Shown: positions 1-7,691, numbered from the stretch's first letter. The stretch is 11,085 bases of DNA from Deltaproteobacteria bacterium UBA2385 (GCA_002343455.1 DDSR01000099.1:1-11085); one strand, 5' to 3'. The notes: generated from the sequence alone by a model not told the origin. Numbers and translations: made by a program.

Positions 1-54
1 CTGGCCCTGCTGCTGGCCCTGACCACGCGGCGGCGGCGGGCCCAGCCTCTGTAG
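1..54 (+). CDS. C-terminal end of an unidentified, probably membrane, protein (partial)
   Basis: The first frame of the plus strand is open from base 1 to a TAG stop at 52-54 and encodes 17 residues. These are a run of leucine and alanine, then two threonines, four consecutive arginines and the tail AQPL. A hydrophobic stretch followed by a cluster of arginines is what the end of a membrane protein looks like when the last helix finishes on the cytoplasmic side. The gene would converge on the pot operon, and this fits the empty, hairpin-rich gap that follows. Only the tail is visible, so no function can be assigned. A chance open frame in GC-rich DNA cannot be excluded over so short a length. 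Confidence 0.45.
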   Translation: MALLLALTTRRRRAQPL

Positions 55-84
55 GAGGTTCGCAGCGAAGGACTTTCGCCGAGC

Positions 85-131
85 GCGGACCGAACGCGAC
101 GTTGTGAAACAGAGAGGCCGGTTCGGTCCGC
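85..131 (+). repeat. Stem-loop element, copy 1 (11-bp arms, 25-base loop)
   Basis: The arm GCGGACCGAAC (85-95) is perfectly complementary to GTTCGGTCCGC (121-131), with 25 bases between them. The loop contains the core TTGTGAAACAGAGAG (102-116). The element begins 30 bases after the stop of the plus-strand partial gene. A second copy in inverted orientation lies at 208-256. Without gaps the two copies match at roughly 34 of 47 positions. The role is unknown. The palindromic, extragenic, inverted-pair layout resembles REP/BIME elements, but no standard REP signature is recognised. Confidence 0.7.
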
Positions 132-141
132 AGATTGACCA

Positions 142-169
142 CGATCCTGGCGTCTGCGAGCCAGAATCG
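142..169. repeat. Imperfect hairpin between the two stem-loop copies
   Basis: CGATCCTGGC (142-151) pairs with GCCAGAATCG (160-169) across an 8-base loop. Nine of ten positions pair, with one C-A mismatch. It shares base 169 with the next small hairpin. No poly-T follows on either strand. It may be part of a larger folded RNA or of a palindromic repeat cluster. Confidence 0.45.
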
Positions 170-182
170 CCTCAGAAGAGGC
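169..182. repeat. Small hairpin with AGAA loop
   Basis: GCCTC (169-173) pairs perfectly with GAGGC (178-182) around the tetraloop AGAA. A 5-bp stem occurs often by chance in GC-rich DNA. It is listed because it sits directly against the preceding hairpin in a region where nearly every base can pair. Confidence 0.3.
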
Positions 183-187
183 CGCTG

Positions 188-202
188 GGTCCGCAACGGA
201 CC
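188..202. repeat. Hairpin GGTCCG-CAA-CGGACC
   Basis: A perfect 6-bp inverted repeat with a 3-base centre. Its sequence is close to the outer part of the arms of the two stem-loop copies (GGTCCGC and CGGACC), so it may be a degenerate or truncated relative of them. Confidence 0.4.
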
Positions 203-207
203 GGAAT

Positions 208-256
208 CGCGGACTCAACCCGGCTCTCTGATTCACAAACCGCAGTTGAGTCCGCG
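208..256 (-). repeat. Stem-loop element, copy 2, inverted relative to copy 1 (12-bp arms, 25-base loop)
   Basis: CGCGGACTCAAC (208-219) is perfectly complementary to GTTGAGTCCGCG (245-256), again with exactly 25 bases between the arms. Read on the minus strand, the loop contains TTGTGAATCAGAGAG, which differs from the copy 1 core at one base. The arms differ from copy 1 at two adjacent positions (CG versus TC), and the opposite arm carries the matching changes, so the stem is preserved. On the minus strand this copy lies downstream of potD in the same orientation that copy 1 has relative to the plus-strand gene. Confidence 0.7.
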
Positions 257-290
257 GGGCCTCGTCCCGACGAGAGCGGGACCCGGCCCC
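256..290 (-). terminator. Strong hairpin directly after potD, candidate 3' end of the pot transcript
   Basis: GGGGCC (256-261) pairs with GGCCCC (285-290), and GTCCCG (264-269) pairs with CGGGAC (277-282). A 2-base internal mismatch (TC against CC) lies between the two stems, and the loop has seven bases. The hairpin starts 10 bases past the potD stop on the minus strand. There is no T-run after it, so it is either a U-less terminator, a 3' stability hairpin, or part of the neighbouring repeat cluster, with which it shares base 256. Confidence 0.5.
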
Positions 291-300
291 CGCCCCTCCC

Positions 301-1461
301 TCAGCCCGCCTTGACCTCGGTCCAGATGCGGTCCCACAGCTCCGTCGCCTCGCCCAGGTCCAACTGGAACTCCAGCTTGGCCATCTGCTCATCCGTCGGC
401 AGCGCCACGGGGTTCTCCATCTTCTCCAGGGCCTTGGCGTTGGGGGTGCCGTAGCCGGTGTAATCGGCGATGGACGCGGCGACCTCGGGGCGCATGATGA
501 AGTCGAGGAAGGCGTGGGCGGCGCGCTTGTTCTTGGCCTTCTTGGGGATGCACATGGCGTCCGACCAGATGATGGCGCCCTCCTTGGGGATGGTCCAGGC
601 GATCTCGGGCTGCTCGGCGGTGGCCTGGGCGGTGTCGCCGTTCCAGAGCTGGGCGACCCAGACATCGCCGGCGACGAGCTGCGCCTTGACGGGGGCGGAG
701 ATGAAGGACTGGATGTGCTTGCGGGCTTCGATGGCGTCGGCCTTGGCCTGCTGGAGCTCGGCCTCGACCTTGGAGTTGACCGAGGCGCCGCGGTACTTCA
801 GCCAGGCGCCGAGCACGTCGCGCATATCGTCCATCATGGTCATCTTCTTGGCCAGCTCGGCGTTGTGGAAGATGGCCCAGGAGTCCGGCGGCACGGGCAG
901 CTTGTCCTTGCGCCAGGCGATGCCGGTCATGCCCCACTGCCAGGGGACGATGTGCTCGTCGCTGGGGTCGAAGGCGGTCTTGCGGAAGCTGGGGGCGAGG
1001 TTGCCGCGGTTCTTGAGCTGGTTGGGGTCCAGCTTGTCGAGCAGGTCCAGCGCCAGCAGCACCTGCACGGCGTAGCCGGAGGGGCAGACGAGGTCGTAGC
1101 CGCTGGCCCCGGCCTGGAGCTTGGCGATCAGCTCCTCGTTGCTCTCGTAGGTGTCGTAGGTGACCTTGATCCCGGTCTCCTTCTCGAAGTTGGCGACGGT
1201 GTCCTCGGCGATGTAGTCCGACCAGTTGTAGATCTTGAGCTCCTTCTCCATCTCTCCGCCCGCGGGGGCGGCGTCGGTGCTGGGGGCGGGGCCCGAGGGA
1301 GTTTCGGGCTGCTTGGGGGTGTCTCCGCCGCAGGCCGAGAGGACGGCGCTGACGGCGCCCACGGACAGACCGGAGGCGAGGGCCTGCTCGACGAAGGCGC
1401 GGCGGGAGAGGCGGCCCTGGACGAGCTCGGTGACGGGGTTCTCAGTGGGGGTGCGCTTCAT
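301..1461 (-). CDS. potD: Polyamine (spermidine/putrescine) ABC transporter substrate-binding lipoprotein, PotD-like
   Basis: This is the extracytoplasmic binding protein of the importer encoded just upstream; it would capture a polyamine and hand it to the PotBC permeases. It has 386 residues. The N-terminus carries a twin-arginine motif (S19-R20-R21-A-F23-V), a hydrophobic stretch and the lipobox LSAC with Cys44, followed by a Pro/Ala-rich linker to about residue 72. The mature domain begins KIYNWSDY, as in PotD. Positions aligning by eye with the PotD polyamine pocket are W80, D82, Y83, S128, Y130, D212, W273, W299 and D301, and the residue expected to be Glu (PotD E171) is Asp215. The ATG at 1461 is chosen because GAGG lies five to six bases upstream and the signal sequence follows directly. 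The open frame continues upstream into potC but encodes nothing recognisable there. A gap of 19 bases separates it from potC. The exact substrate (putrescine, spermidine or a related cation) is not fixed by sequence. Confidence 0.9.
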   Translation of the reverse strand: MKRTPTENPVTELVQGRLSRRAFVEQALASGLSVGAVSAVLSACGGDTPKQPETPSGPAPSTDAAPAGGEMEKELKIYNWSDYIAEDTVANFEKETGIKVTYDTYESNEELIAKLQAGASGYDLVCPSGYAVQVLLALDLLDKLDPNQLKNRGNLAPSFRKTAFDPSDEHIVPWQWGMTGIAWRKDKLPVPPDSWAIFHNAELAKKMTMMDDMRDVLGAWLKYRGASVNSKVEAELQQAKADAIEARKHIQSFISAPVKAQLVAGDVWVAQLWNGDTAQATAEQPEIAWTIPKEGAIIWSDAMCIPKKAKNKRAAHAFLDFIMRPEVAASIADYTGYGTPNAKALEKMENPVALPTDEQMAKLEFQLDLGEATELWDRIWTEVKAG

Positions 1462-1480
1462 GGTGACCTCGGGGGTGGGC

Positions 1481-2272
1481 TCAGCGGGAGGAGGAGCCGC
1501 CGGTGTTGCTGAGGCGATCGGCGGCGAAGACGAAGATGGAGGTGAGCACCAGGATGATGGTGCTGATGGCGTTGATGCTGGGCTCGATGTTCTTGCGGAC
1601 CATGCCGTAGACGACGATGGGCAGGGTGCTGGAGCCGGGTCCGGAGACCATCGAGGTGATGACGAAGTCGTCGAAGGACATGATGAAGGCGAGCAGGGCG
1701 CCCGACAGGATGCCCGGCCAGAGCTGGGGCACGGTGACACGCCAGAAGGTGGTCCACTCGTCGGCGCCCAGGATCAGCGAGGCCTCTTCCAGGCTGCGAT
1801 CCATGCCCTCCAGCCGGGCCCGGACGACCACGACGACGAAGGAGATGTTGAAGGCGATGTGGGCGACCAGGATGGTCGGCAGGCCCAGCTCGACGCCCAG
1901 GGTGACGAAGAGCAGCAGCAGGCTGATGCCGACGACGATCTCGGGGGTGACGACCGGGATGTAGACGAGCGACTCCAGAGCGGTGCGGCCCCTGAACTTG
2001 CGGCGGGAGAGGCCCAAGGCGAACAGTGTGCCCAGGACGGTGCTGACCAAGGTGCTGCCCAGGCCGACGATCAGGCTCATCTTCAGCGCTTCGAGCACAT
2101 CGCTGCGCTCCAGCAGGCGCTCGTACCAGTGGAAGGTGAAGCCCTCGAAGCCCGCCGAGAACTTGCTGTCGTTGAAGGAGAAGGCGACCAGCACGAGCAG
2201 CGGCGCGTGCAGGAAGAAGTAGACCAACGAGGCGAAGGCGAGGACCCAGCCGGGAGCGCGCAGACCTCGCAT
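1481..2272 (-). CDS. potC: Polyamine ABC transporter permease, PotC-like
   Basis: Second inner-membrane permease subunit, 263 residues, close to the usual PotC size. Hydrophobic segments lie at about residues 8-32, 63-90, 102-127, 134-152, 188-208 and 235-252, giving about six helices. The cytoplasmic EAA loop that docks on the ATPase is at residues 163-187 (EASLILGADEW... ending WPG). The hydrophilic segment near residue 34 (FNDSKF) and SFDDFVITSMVSGPG at 199-213 are typical of PotC. The ATG overlaps the potB stop by one base (TGATG) with only a poor ribosome binding site, so translation is probably coupled to potB. It should form a heterodimer with PotB. Confidence 0.93.
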   Translation of the reverse strand: MRGLRAPGWVLAFASLVYFFLHAPLLVLVAFSFNDSKFSAGFEGFTFHWYERLLERSDVLEALKMSLIVGLGSTLVSTVLGTLFALGLSRRKFRGRTALESLVYIPVVTPEIVVGISLLLLFVTLGVELGLPTILVAHIAFNISFVVVVVRARLEGMDRSLEEASLILGADEWTTFWRVTVPQLWPGILSGALLAFIMSFDDFVITSMVSGPGSSTLPIVVYGMVRKNIEPSINAISTIILVLTSIFVFAADRLSNTGGSSSR

Positions 2273-3197
2273 CAGAGCACGCTGCCCGGGCCGGCGTCGC
2301 GCTTGCGCAGGAAGCCGACCACGGCCACCAGGACCAGGGCCATGACGATGAAGGAGGCGGCCGAGCCGAAGGGCCAGTTGCGGGCCGAGGTGAACTGGTT
2401 CTGGACGAGGTTTCCAATCATCATCTGCTTGGCGCCGCCCAGCAGATCGGGGGTCAGGTAGCTGCCGAGCGAGGGGATGAAGACCAGCAGCGAGCCGGCG
2501 GCGACGCCGGGCATGGACAGGGGCAGCGTGACCCGCAGGAAGCGGGCGACGGGGCGGGCGCCCAGCACCTCGGCCGCTTCCAGCAGGCTGGGATCGAGCT
2601 TCTCCAGCGAGGTGTAGATGGGCAGGACCATGAAGGGCAGGAAGCCGTAGACCAGGCCCGCCATCACCGCGAAGGGGGTGTAGAGCATGGCGATGGGCTC
2701 GTCGATCAGCCCCAGCGAGAGCAAGGTTGTGTTGATCAACCCGGTGTCGCGCATCAGGAAGATCATGGCGAAGGTGCGGACCAGGAAGCTGGTCCAGAAG
2801 GGCAGGACGACCAGGAAGAGCAGCAGGTTCTTGAAGCGGCCGCCGGCGGCGATGACGTAGGCGACCGGGTAGCCCAGCAGCAGACAGATGATGGTGCAGC
2901 TGAGCGCCATCTTGAGCGTGCGCCAGAGGATGCCCAGGTACAGCGGGTCGGCGAAGCGCAGGTAGTGCTCGATGGTGTAGCCGTCGACGACGACGCCGTA
3001 GACCCCCCGCTGCTTGAAGCTGTAGAAGAGCATCAGCAGCAGCGGGCCGATGAAGAAGAGCAACATCCAGGAGAGGCCCGGCCCGACCAGGGTCCAGGCG
3101 GTGGTCTCGGGCCGCCCGCGGAAGAGGGCGAAGAAGCGGCGTCGCAGGGCGACCAGCCCGCTGGCGGGCGCACGGAAGGGGGACGGTGAGGAGCTGC

Positions 3198-3201
<4 letters not shown>
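2272..3201 (-). CDS. potB: Polyamine ABC transporter permease, PotB-like
   Basis: First inner-membrane permease subunit, 309 residues. After a basic N-terminus (about residues 1-30), hydrophobic segments lie near 37-61, 90-118, 125-149, 172-195, 230-250 and 278-298. The EAA loop is at residues 208-232 (EAAEVLGARPVARF... ending MPG). The sequence matches the PotB/PotH type of binding-protein-dependent permease, including PSLGSYLTPDLLGG at 243-256. The start is a GTG at 3201-3199 that overlaps the potA stop by four bases (GTGA). GGAGGA lies nine bases upstream of it, which supports this start. An open frame beginning further upstream on this strand is in another register and encodes nothing recognisable before potC. 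Confidence 0.93.
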
Positions 3202-4322
<1,121 letters not shown>

Positions 4323-4328
4323 CGGCCG

Positions 4329-4345
4329 GACCTCCCTGGGAGGTC
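4329..4345. promoter_or_regulatory. Perfect 17-bp palindrome over the potA translation start region
   Basis: GACCTCCC-T-GGGAGGTC is an 8+1+8 perfect inverted repeat. On the minus strand it contains the AGGGAGG ribosome binding site proposed for potA. It could be an operator for a dimeric regulator. Alternatively, in a transcript that includes both arms, it would form a 7-bp stem with a CAG loop that buries the GGAGG core. It would also lie at about +1 of the proposed promoter. Confidence 0.45.
4331..4337 (-). promoter_or_regulatory. Ribosome binding site of potA (AGGGAGG)
   Basis: AGGGAGG lies eight bases upstream of the TTG codon at 4322-4320, good spacing for translation from that codon. 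It lies inside the frame that would start at ATG 4349, so it argues for the shorter TTG-started protein. Confidence 0.5.
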
Positions 4346-4347
4346 GC

Positions 4348-4376
4348 ATGCTGACAAAAATGAACGCTCCGGTCAA
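4348..4376 (-). promoter_or_regulatory. Possible promoter of the pot operon
   Basis: On the minus strand TTGACC (4376-4371) matches the -35 consensus at five of six positions. It is followed after 17 bases by CAGCAT (4353-4348), a poor -10 match. The spacer contains a rare AT-rich stretch (TTCATTTTTGT) in otherwise GC-rich DNA. Transcription would begin near 4341, within the palindrome and just upstream of the potA ribosome binding site. The weak -10 keeps confidence low. Confidence 0.3.
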
Positions 4377-4380
4377 GCGC

Positions 4381-5169
4381 TCAGAAGACCGACTCTCCGA
4401 CGAAGATGCGGTCCCCGCCTTGCACGACGACGTCCTCGGCCTTGCCTCGCAGGATGCGCCGCAGGTTGACCCGGATGCGCTCATCTCCCCGCAGGATCCA
4501 GACCCGGCCGAGGCTGGCCACCGCCGCCGCTCCACCCACGGCCGAGATGCAGCGCGAGACGGTCAGCCCCTCGCGGTAGGCGATGGGGCCGGGGCGGACG
4601 ACCTGGCCCAGCACATGGACCTGGCTCTCGGGGATGAAGACGACGTCGCCCCCGGCGATCAGCAGGCCGCCGGTGCCGTCGGCGACGAGGCGCTCGTAGG
4701 AGAGGACCTGGGTCTCGCCTCCCTCGCCCCCCCGAGTGAGGCGGATCTCGTCGACGCCCTCCTTGCTGACGCCACCGACCTGGCCCAGCAGCTCCAGCAG
4801 GGTGGTGGGGCCGCGGACATAGACGAGGCCGGGGCGGGCGACGGCGCCGAGGACCTGGACCGGCTGGCTGCCGAAGGACTCGACCCAGATGGTGACCTGG
4901 GGGTCGAGCAGGTAGCCCTGCTGCAGGCGATCGCGCAGGGCGGCGCTGGCCTCGCTGGCGGTCTGGCCGCCGACGGCGACCGGGCCCAGGAAGGGGAAGT
5001 CGAGCTGCCCCTGGTCGTTGACCGGAAAGGAGCGGCTGAGGTCCTCTTCGCCCCAGACCTGGACCTTGAGGACATCGCCCGGGCCGATGCGGTACTCGGG
5101 CGAGGCCTGCTGGGCCATGGCGACCGCGCTGAACAGCAGCAGGGCCAGGATTCGGAGGAGCTGGCTCAT
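4381..5169 (-). CDS. Short Wza-like polysaccharide export protein (OPX family) with SLBB domains
   Basis: Periplasmic or outer-membrane exit component for the polysaccharide, 262 residues. A signal peptide spans residues 1-19 with a likely cleavage after AMA. A Poly_export domain follows at about 25-105 (starting YRIGPGDVLKVQVWG). Two SLBB-type segments come next, one at about 109-160 (VLGAVARPGLVYVRG) and one at about 190-240 (VHVLGQVVRPGPIAYREG). It is much shorter than E. coli Wza, has no lipobox cysteine at the signal cleavage site, and ends right after the last SLBB (GGDRIFVGESVF) without the C-terminal amphipathic helix that forms Wza's outer-membrane pore. The ATG overlaps the glycosyltransferase stop by four bases (ATGA), and GAGG lies about seven bases upstream. 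The open frame continues far upstream across the glycosyltransferase gene, but that part is out-of-frame noise. A short OPX protein of this kind is expected to need a separate outer-membrane partner. Confidence 0.88.
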   Translation of the reverse strand: MSQLLRILALLLFSAVAMAQQASPEYRIGPGDVLKVQVWGEEDLSRSFPVNDQGQLDFPFLGPVAVGGQTASEASAALRDRLQQGYLLDPQVTIWVESFGSQPVQVLGAVARPGLVYVRGPTTLLELLGQVGGVSKEGVDEIRLTRGGEGGETQVLSYERLVADGTGGLLIAGGDVVFIPESQVHVLGQVVRPGPIAYREGLTVSRCISAVGGAAAVASLGRVWILRGDERIRVNLRRILRGKAEDVVVQGGDRIFVGESVF

Positions 5170-6266
5170 CGACGGACCTCTTCGAAGGCTCGCGCGTAGG
5201 CCGCGGCCATGAGCGACACGTCGAAGCGCTCGTGTGCTCGTCGGGTTCCTTCGTAGCCCATCGCGCGGGTACCGGCGGGGTCGGCGGCCAGACGGGCCAG
5301 GCCGGCGGCGAGGTCCGGCACCGAGCCGGGAGGGACCAGCAGGCCGGTCCGGTCGTCGATCAGCTCGGGCACGCAGCCGACCGAGGTGCTGAGCACCGCG
5401 AGGCCGGCGGCCATGGCCTCCATCACGACGAGGGGGTTGCCCTCGTAGCGGGAGGCCAGGACGAAGGCGTCGGCGGCCGCCATCAGGGCCGGGATGTCGC
5501 GCCTCACCCCCAGCAGGCGGACTCGCGCGCCCAGGCCCAGGTCCCGGATCCTCTCCTGGACGGCCTCGTGGAGCTCTCCCTCTCCCGCGAGCAGCAGCTC
5601 CAGGTCCAGGCTCTGCAGGCGCGGGTCGGCCAGCGCCTCGACCAGGGAGAGGGGGTCCTTCTGGGGGTTGAGGCGACCGGCCGAGAGCAGGACGAGGCGG
5701 CCATCGGGCAGACCCAGCTCCTGGCGCCTGGTCTGTCGCAGGCCCGGGGCGGGCGCGAAGTCGGCGACGGGGATGCCGTTGGCGATGGTGAAGGCCGGCG
5801 GGCGGCCGTAGACCTGCTGCATGCTGCGGGCGACGGCCTCGCCGATGGCGACCGGCTTGACCCCCAGGCGGAAGGCCAGGGCGGCGACGCGGCGATCGTG
5901 GGACTCGGCCTCGTGCTCGGCGAGGTTGTGCAGGGTGTGCAGGACGGCGCCATGGGGGCCCTGCGGCCGGGCGGCCAGCAGGTACTTCAGCGTGTGCAGG
6001 TGGGTGTGGACGACCTCGGGCCGGAAGCGGCGCAGGGTGCGGGCGAGGCGGGGGATGACCCGCGGGTCGAAGCCGGGGCCCTTGTCGAGGAAGGTGGTCT
6101 GGACACCCTGGGCATGCAGCTGCTGCTCGATGAAGCTGCCGGTGGCCGGGCCCAGGGCGACGACCTGGACCTGGTGGCCCAGCGAGGACAGGCCCTGGGC
6201 CAGCAGGCCGACGATGCGCTCGGCGCCTCCGACCGAGAGGCTGGGGATGAGCTCCAGGATGCGCAT
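5166..6266 (-). CDS. GT4-family glycosyltransferase (GT-B fold)
   Basis: Cytoplasmic, probably membrane-associated enzyme that would add a sugar from an activated nucleotide sugar to the lipid-linked repeat unit; 366 residues, typical for GT4. The N-terminal domain starts RILELIPSLSVGGAER (GGAER at 13-17) and contains HTHLH at 87-91. The C-terminal nucleotide-sugar domain shows SAGRLNPQKD at 195-204 and the EX7E motif E275...E283 in YEGNPLVVMEAMAAG, then VPELI at 299-303. The ATG directly follows the flippase TAG with no gap, and GGAGG sits six bases upstream. It is the only glycosyltransferase in the window, so other sugars of the repeat unit must be added by enzymes encoded elsewhere. Donor and linkage cannot be told from sequence. 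Confidence 0.92.
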   Translation of the reverse strand: MRILELIPSLSVGGAERIVGLLAQGLSSLGHQVQVVALGPATGSFIEQQLHAQGVQTTFLDKGPGFDPRVIPRLARTLRRFRPEVVHTHLHTLKYLLAARPQGPHGAVLHTLHNLAEHEAESHDRRVAALAFRLGVKPVAIGEAVARSMQQVYGRPPAFTIANGIPVADFAPAPGLRQTRRQELGLPDGRLVLLSAGRLNPQKDPLSLVEALADPRLQSLDLELLLAGEGELHEAVQERIRDLGLGARVRLLGVRRDIPALMAAADAFVLASRYEGNPLVVMEAMAAGLAVLSTSVGCVPELIDDRTGLLVPPGSVPDLAAGLARLAADPAGTRAMGYEGTRRAHERFDVSLMAAAYARAFEEVRR

Positions 6267-7691
6267 CTACACCCTCCGCAGGCGAGAGAGGTCTCGGGGG
6301 TGCCAGGCACCCGAGAGATAGCCAGCCACGGCGTAGACGGCCGCCCCGATGGTGATGCTGAGCAGCACCGGCAGCGGGGGCAGCAGCCAGAGCGCCCCGC
6401 CCATCAGGATCGCGGGCACGCCGGTCCGCAGCAGCATCCCGCCGATGCGGTACTCCTGGACCAGGGGCCCCACCCGCCACCGCAGCCAGCTGACGAGCAG
6501 GATGTCCGTCGCCAGGGTGGTCGCCGCGGCCCCTTCGACCCCCCAGACGGGGATGATGGCCAGGTTGAGCAGGATGTTGACGACCGCAGCGTACAGGGTC
6601 CCGCGGGTCCGCTCTCCCTGGCGATCCAGGCTGGTCAGGGTCATCCCGTAGGCGTTGGTCAGGAAGCGGATCGGCAGCATCGGCGCCATGATCATGAAGG
6701 GCAGGGCGGCGGAGGCGAAGTCCTCGCCTCCCATCAGCACCACCAGGGGCTCGGCCAGCATCAGGCCGCCGATGGTAGCGGGCACGCCGATCGCCAGCAG
6801 GACCCGGGTGGTGAAGGAGAGCTCCTCTCCCGCGGCCAGCGGCTGGCCCAGGTGGCGGGCCATCCGCGGGAAGATGCCGGTGGTGATGGTGTCGGCGACC
6901 TGGGGCAGCAGGCTGATCACCACGGCGGCGGCCCGGTAGATGCCGACCTCGGCCTCGCCGTGCATCTGCTGGAGCATCAGCACGTCCACGCTGAGGTAGA
7001 CGCTGGTGTAGAGCGCGTTCATCCCGAAGGTGACCGAGCGGCGCAGCAGCCCCGGCGCGGACTCGATGCCCTGACGCAGCGAGAGGCCGCCGAGGGTGCG
7101 GCTGTAGACGAAGAGGATCAGCCCCAGGGTGACCGCTCCATCGAGCACCTGGGCCACGAAGACGCCCTCGACGTCCAGCCCGCTCCAGAGCAACATGGCC
7201 GTCGCAGCGACCAGCACGGTGCGGCCGATCATATGGGCGGTGGTGCCCAGGCCCATGCGGCGCACGGCGTGGAAGGCTGCAACCGGGATCATCGCCACCG
7301 AGCGCAACCCCAGGGCCAGGGCCCCCAGCGAGGCCGCCAGGACGACGTCGGGGCGACCGTCCATCCAGGCGGTCCAGCCGATGATGATCGCCGCGGTCAG
7401 CGAGGAGAGCAGCAGGGTCGCCAGCAAGCCGCCGGAGACGTAGCGCCCGGCGAGGTCCTCGCGGCGGGAGATCTCCCCGTTGAGCAGGCGATCCAGGCCC
7501 ATGTAGGCGCCAAAGGAGAGCAGCCCGACCAGCGTGGTGATGTAGCCGTAGACGCCGAAGCCCTCGACGCCCACCCAGCGCATCACCATGATGTTGATGG
7601 CGAAGCCGGCGCCAAGCCGAAAGGCCTGGCTGAGGCCCAGGTAGATCAGGTTGCCGCGCTTGGCCTCCTGGCCACTAGAGCCCGCGGTCAT
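6267..7691 (-). CDS. Wzx-like polysaccharide flippase (MOP superfamily)
   Basis: Integral inner-membrane protein that would flip the undecaprenyl-linked repeat unit to the periplasm; 474 residues with a hydrophobicity pattern suggesting about 12-14 helices. The N-terminal region NLIYLGLSQAFRLGAGF followed by VGVEGFGVYGY is typical of oligosaccharide flippases and polysaccharide biosynthesis proteins. A central segment (RRSVTFGMNALYTSVYLSVD) and a proline/leucine-rich C-terminus also fit. I chose the ATG at 7691, giving MTAGSSGQEAKRG, which overlaps the polymerase gene by 17 bases. A TTG at 7727 would give an N-terminus lying wholly inside the neighbouring gene and looks spurious. Substrate specificity is not readable from sequence. 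Confidence 0.9.
   Translation of the reverse strand: MTAGSSGQEAKRGNLIYLGLSQAFRLGAGFAINIMVMRWVGVEGFGVYGYITTLVGLLSFGAYMGLDRLLNGEISRREDLAGRYVSGGLLATLLLSSLTAAIIIGWTAWMDGRPDVVLAASLGALALGLRSVAMIPVAAFHAVRRMGLGTTAHMIGRTVLVAATAMLLWSGLDVEGVFVAQVLDGAVTLGLILFVYSRTLGGLSLRQGIESAPGLLRRSVTFGMNALYTSVYLSVDVLMLQQMHGEAEVGIYRAAAVVISLLPQVADTITTGIFPRMARHLGQPLAAGEELSFTTRVLLAIGVPATIGGLMLAEPLVVLMGGEDFASAALPFMIMAPMLPIRFLTNAYGMTLTSLDRQGERTRGTLYAAVVNILLNLAIIPVWGVEGAAATTLATDILLVSWLRWRVGPLVQEYRIGGMLLRTGVPAILMGGALWLLPPLPVLLSITIGAAVYAVAGYLSGAWHPRDLSRLRRV

Larger units (their letters stand above)
55..300. other. Non-coding convergent intergenic region packed with inverted repeats
   Basis: This gap lies between the stop of the plus-strand partial gene and the stop of potD. 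I find no credible gene in it; an open frame starting at 104 runs across the hairpins and into antisense potD and looks fortuitous. At least six inverted repeats fall within it: a small one at 65-79 (GCGAAG/TTTCGC, with one G-T pair), then 85-131, 142-169, 169-182, 188-202, 208-256 and 256-290. The hexamer GCGGAC or its complement GTCCGC recurs at 85, 126, 189, 209 and 250. None of the hairpins is followed by a run of T on either strand, so classical intrinsic terminators are not evident even though both flanking transcripts should end here. Confidence 0.7.

Noticed and set aside
55..300. CRISPR array in the repeat-rich intergenic region
   Set aside because: The repeats are inverted stem-loops with divergent sequence, not direct repeats with regular spacers, and no cas gene is present.
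104..454. A plus-strand frame that begins in the hairpin region and runs into antisense potD
   Set aside because: It crosses several palindromes and the convergent potD 3' end, and its product (Arg, Pro and Ser rich) matches no family.
1462..1740. Upstream extension of the potD frame into potC
   Set aside because: The extra segment is Pro/Ser/Ala rich noise inside potC. The ATG at 1461 has a ribosome binding site and is followed by a proper signal sequence.
5170..6480. Upstream extension of the export protein frame across the glycosyltransferase gene
   Set aside because: It lies out of frame over a well-supported GT4 gene. The ATG at 5169 starts a clear signal peptide and makes a 4-bp overlap with the previous stop.
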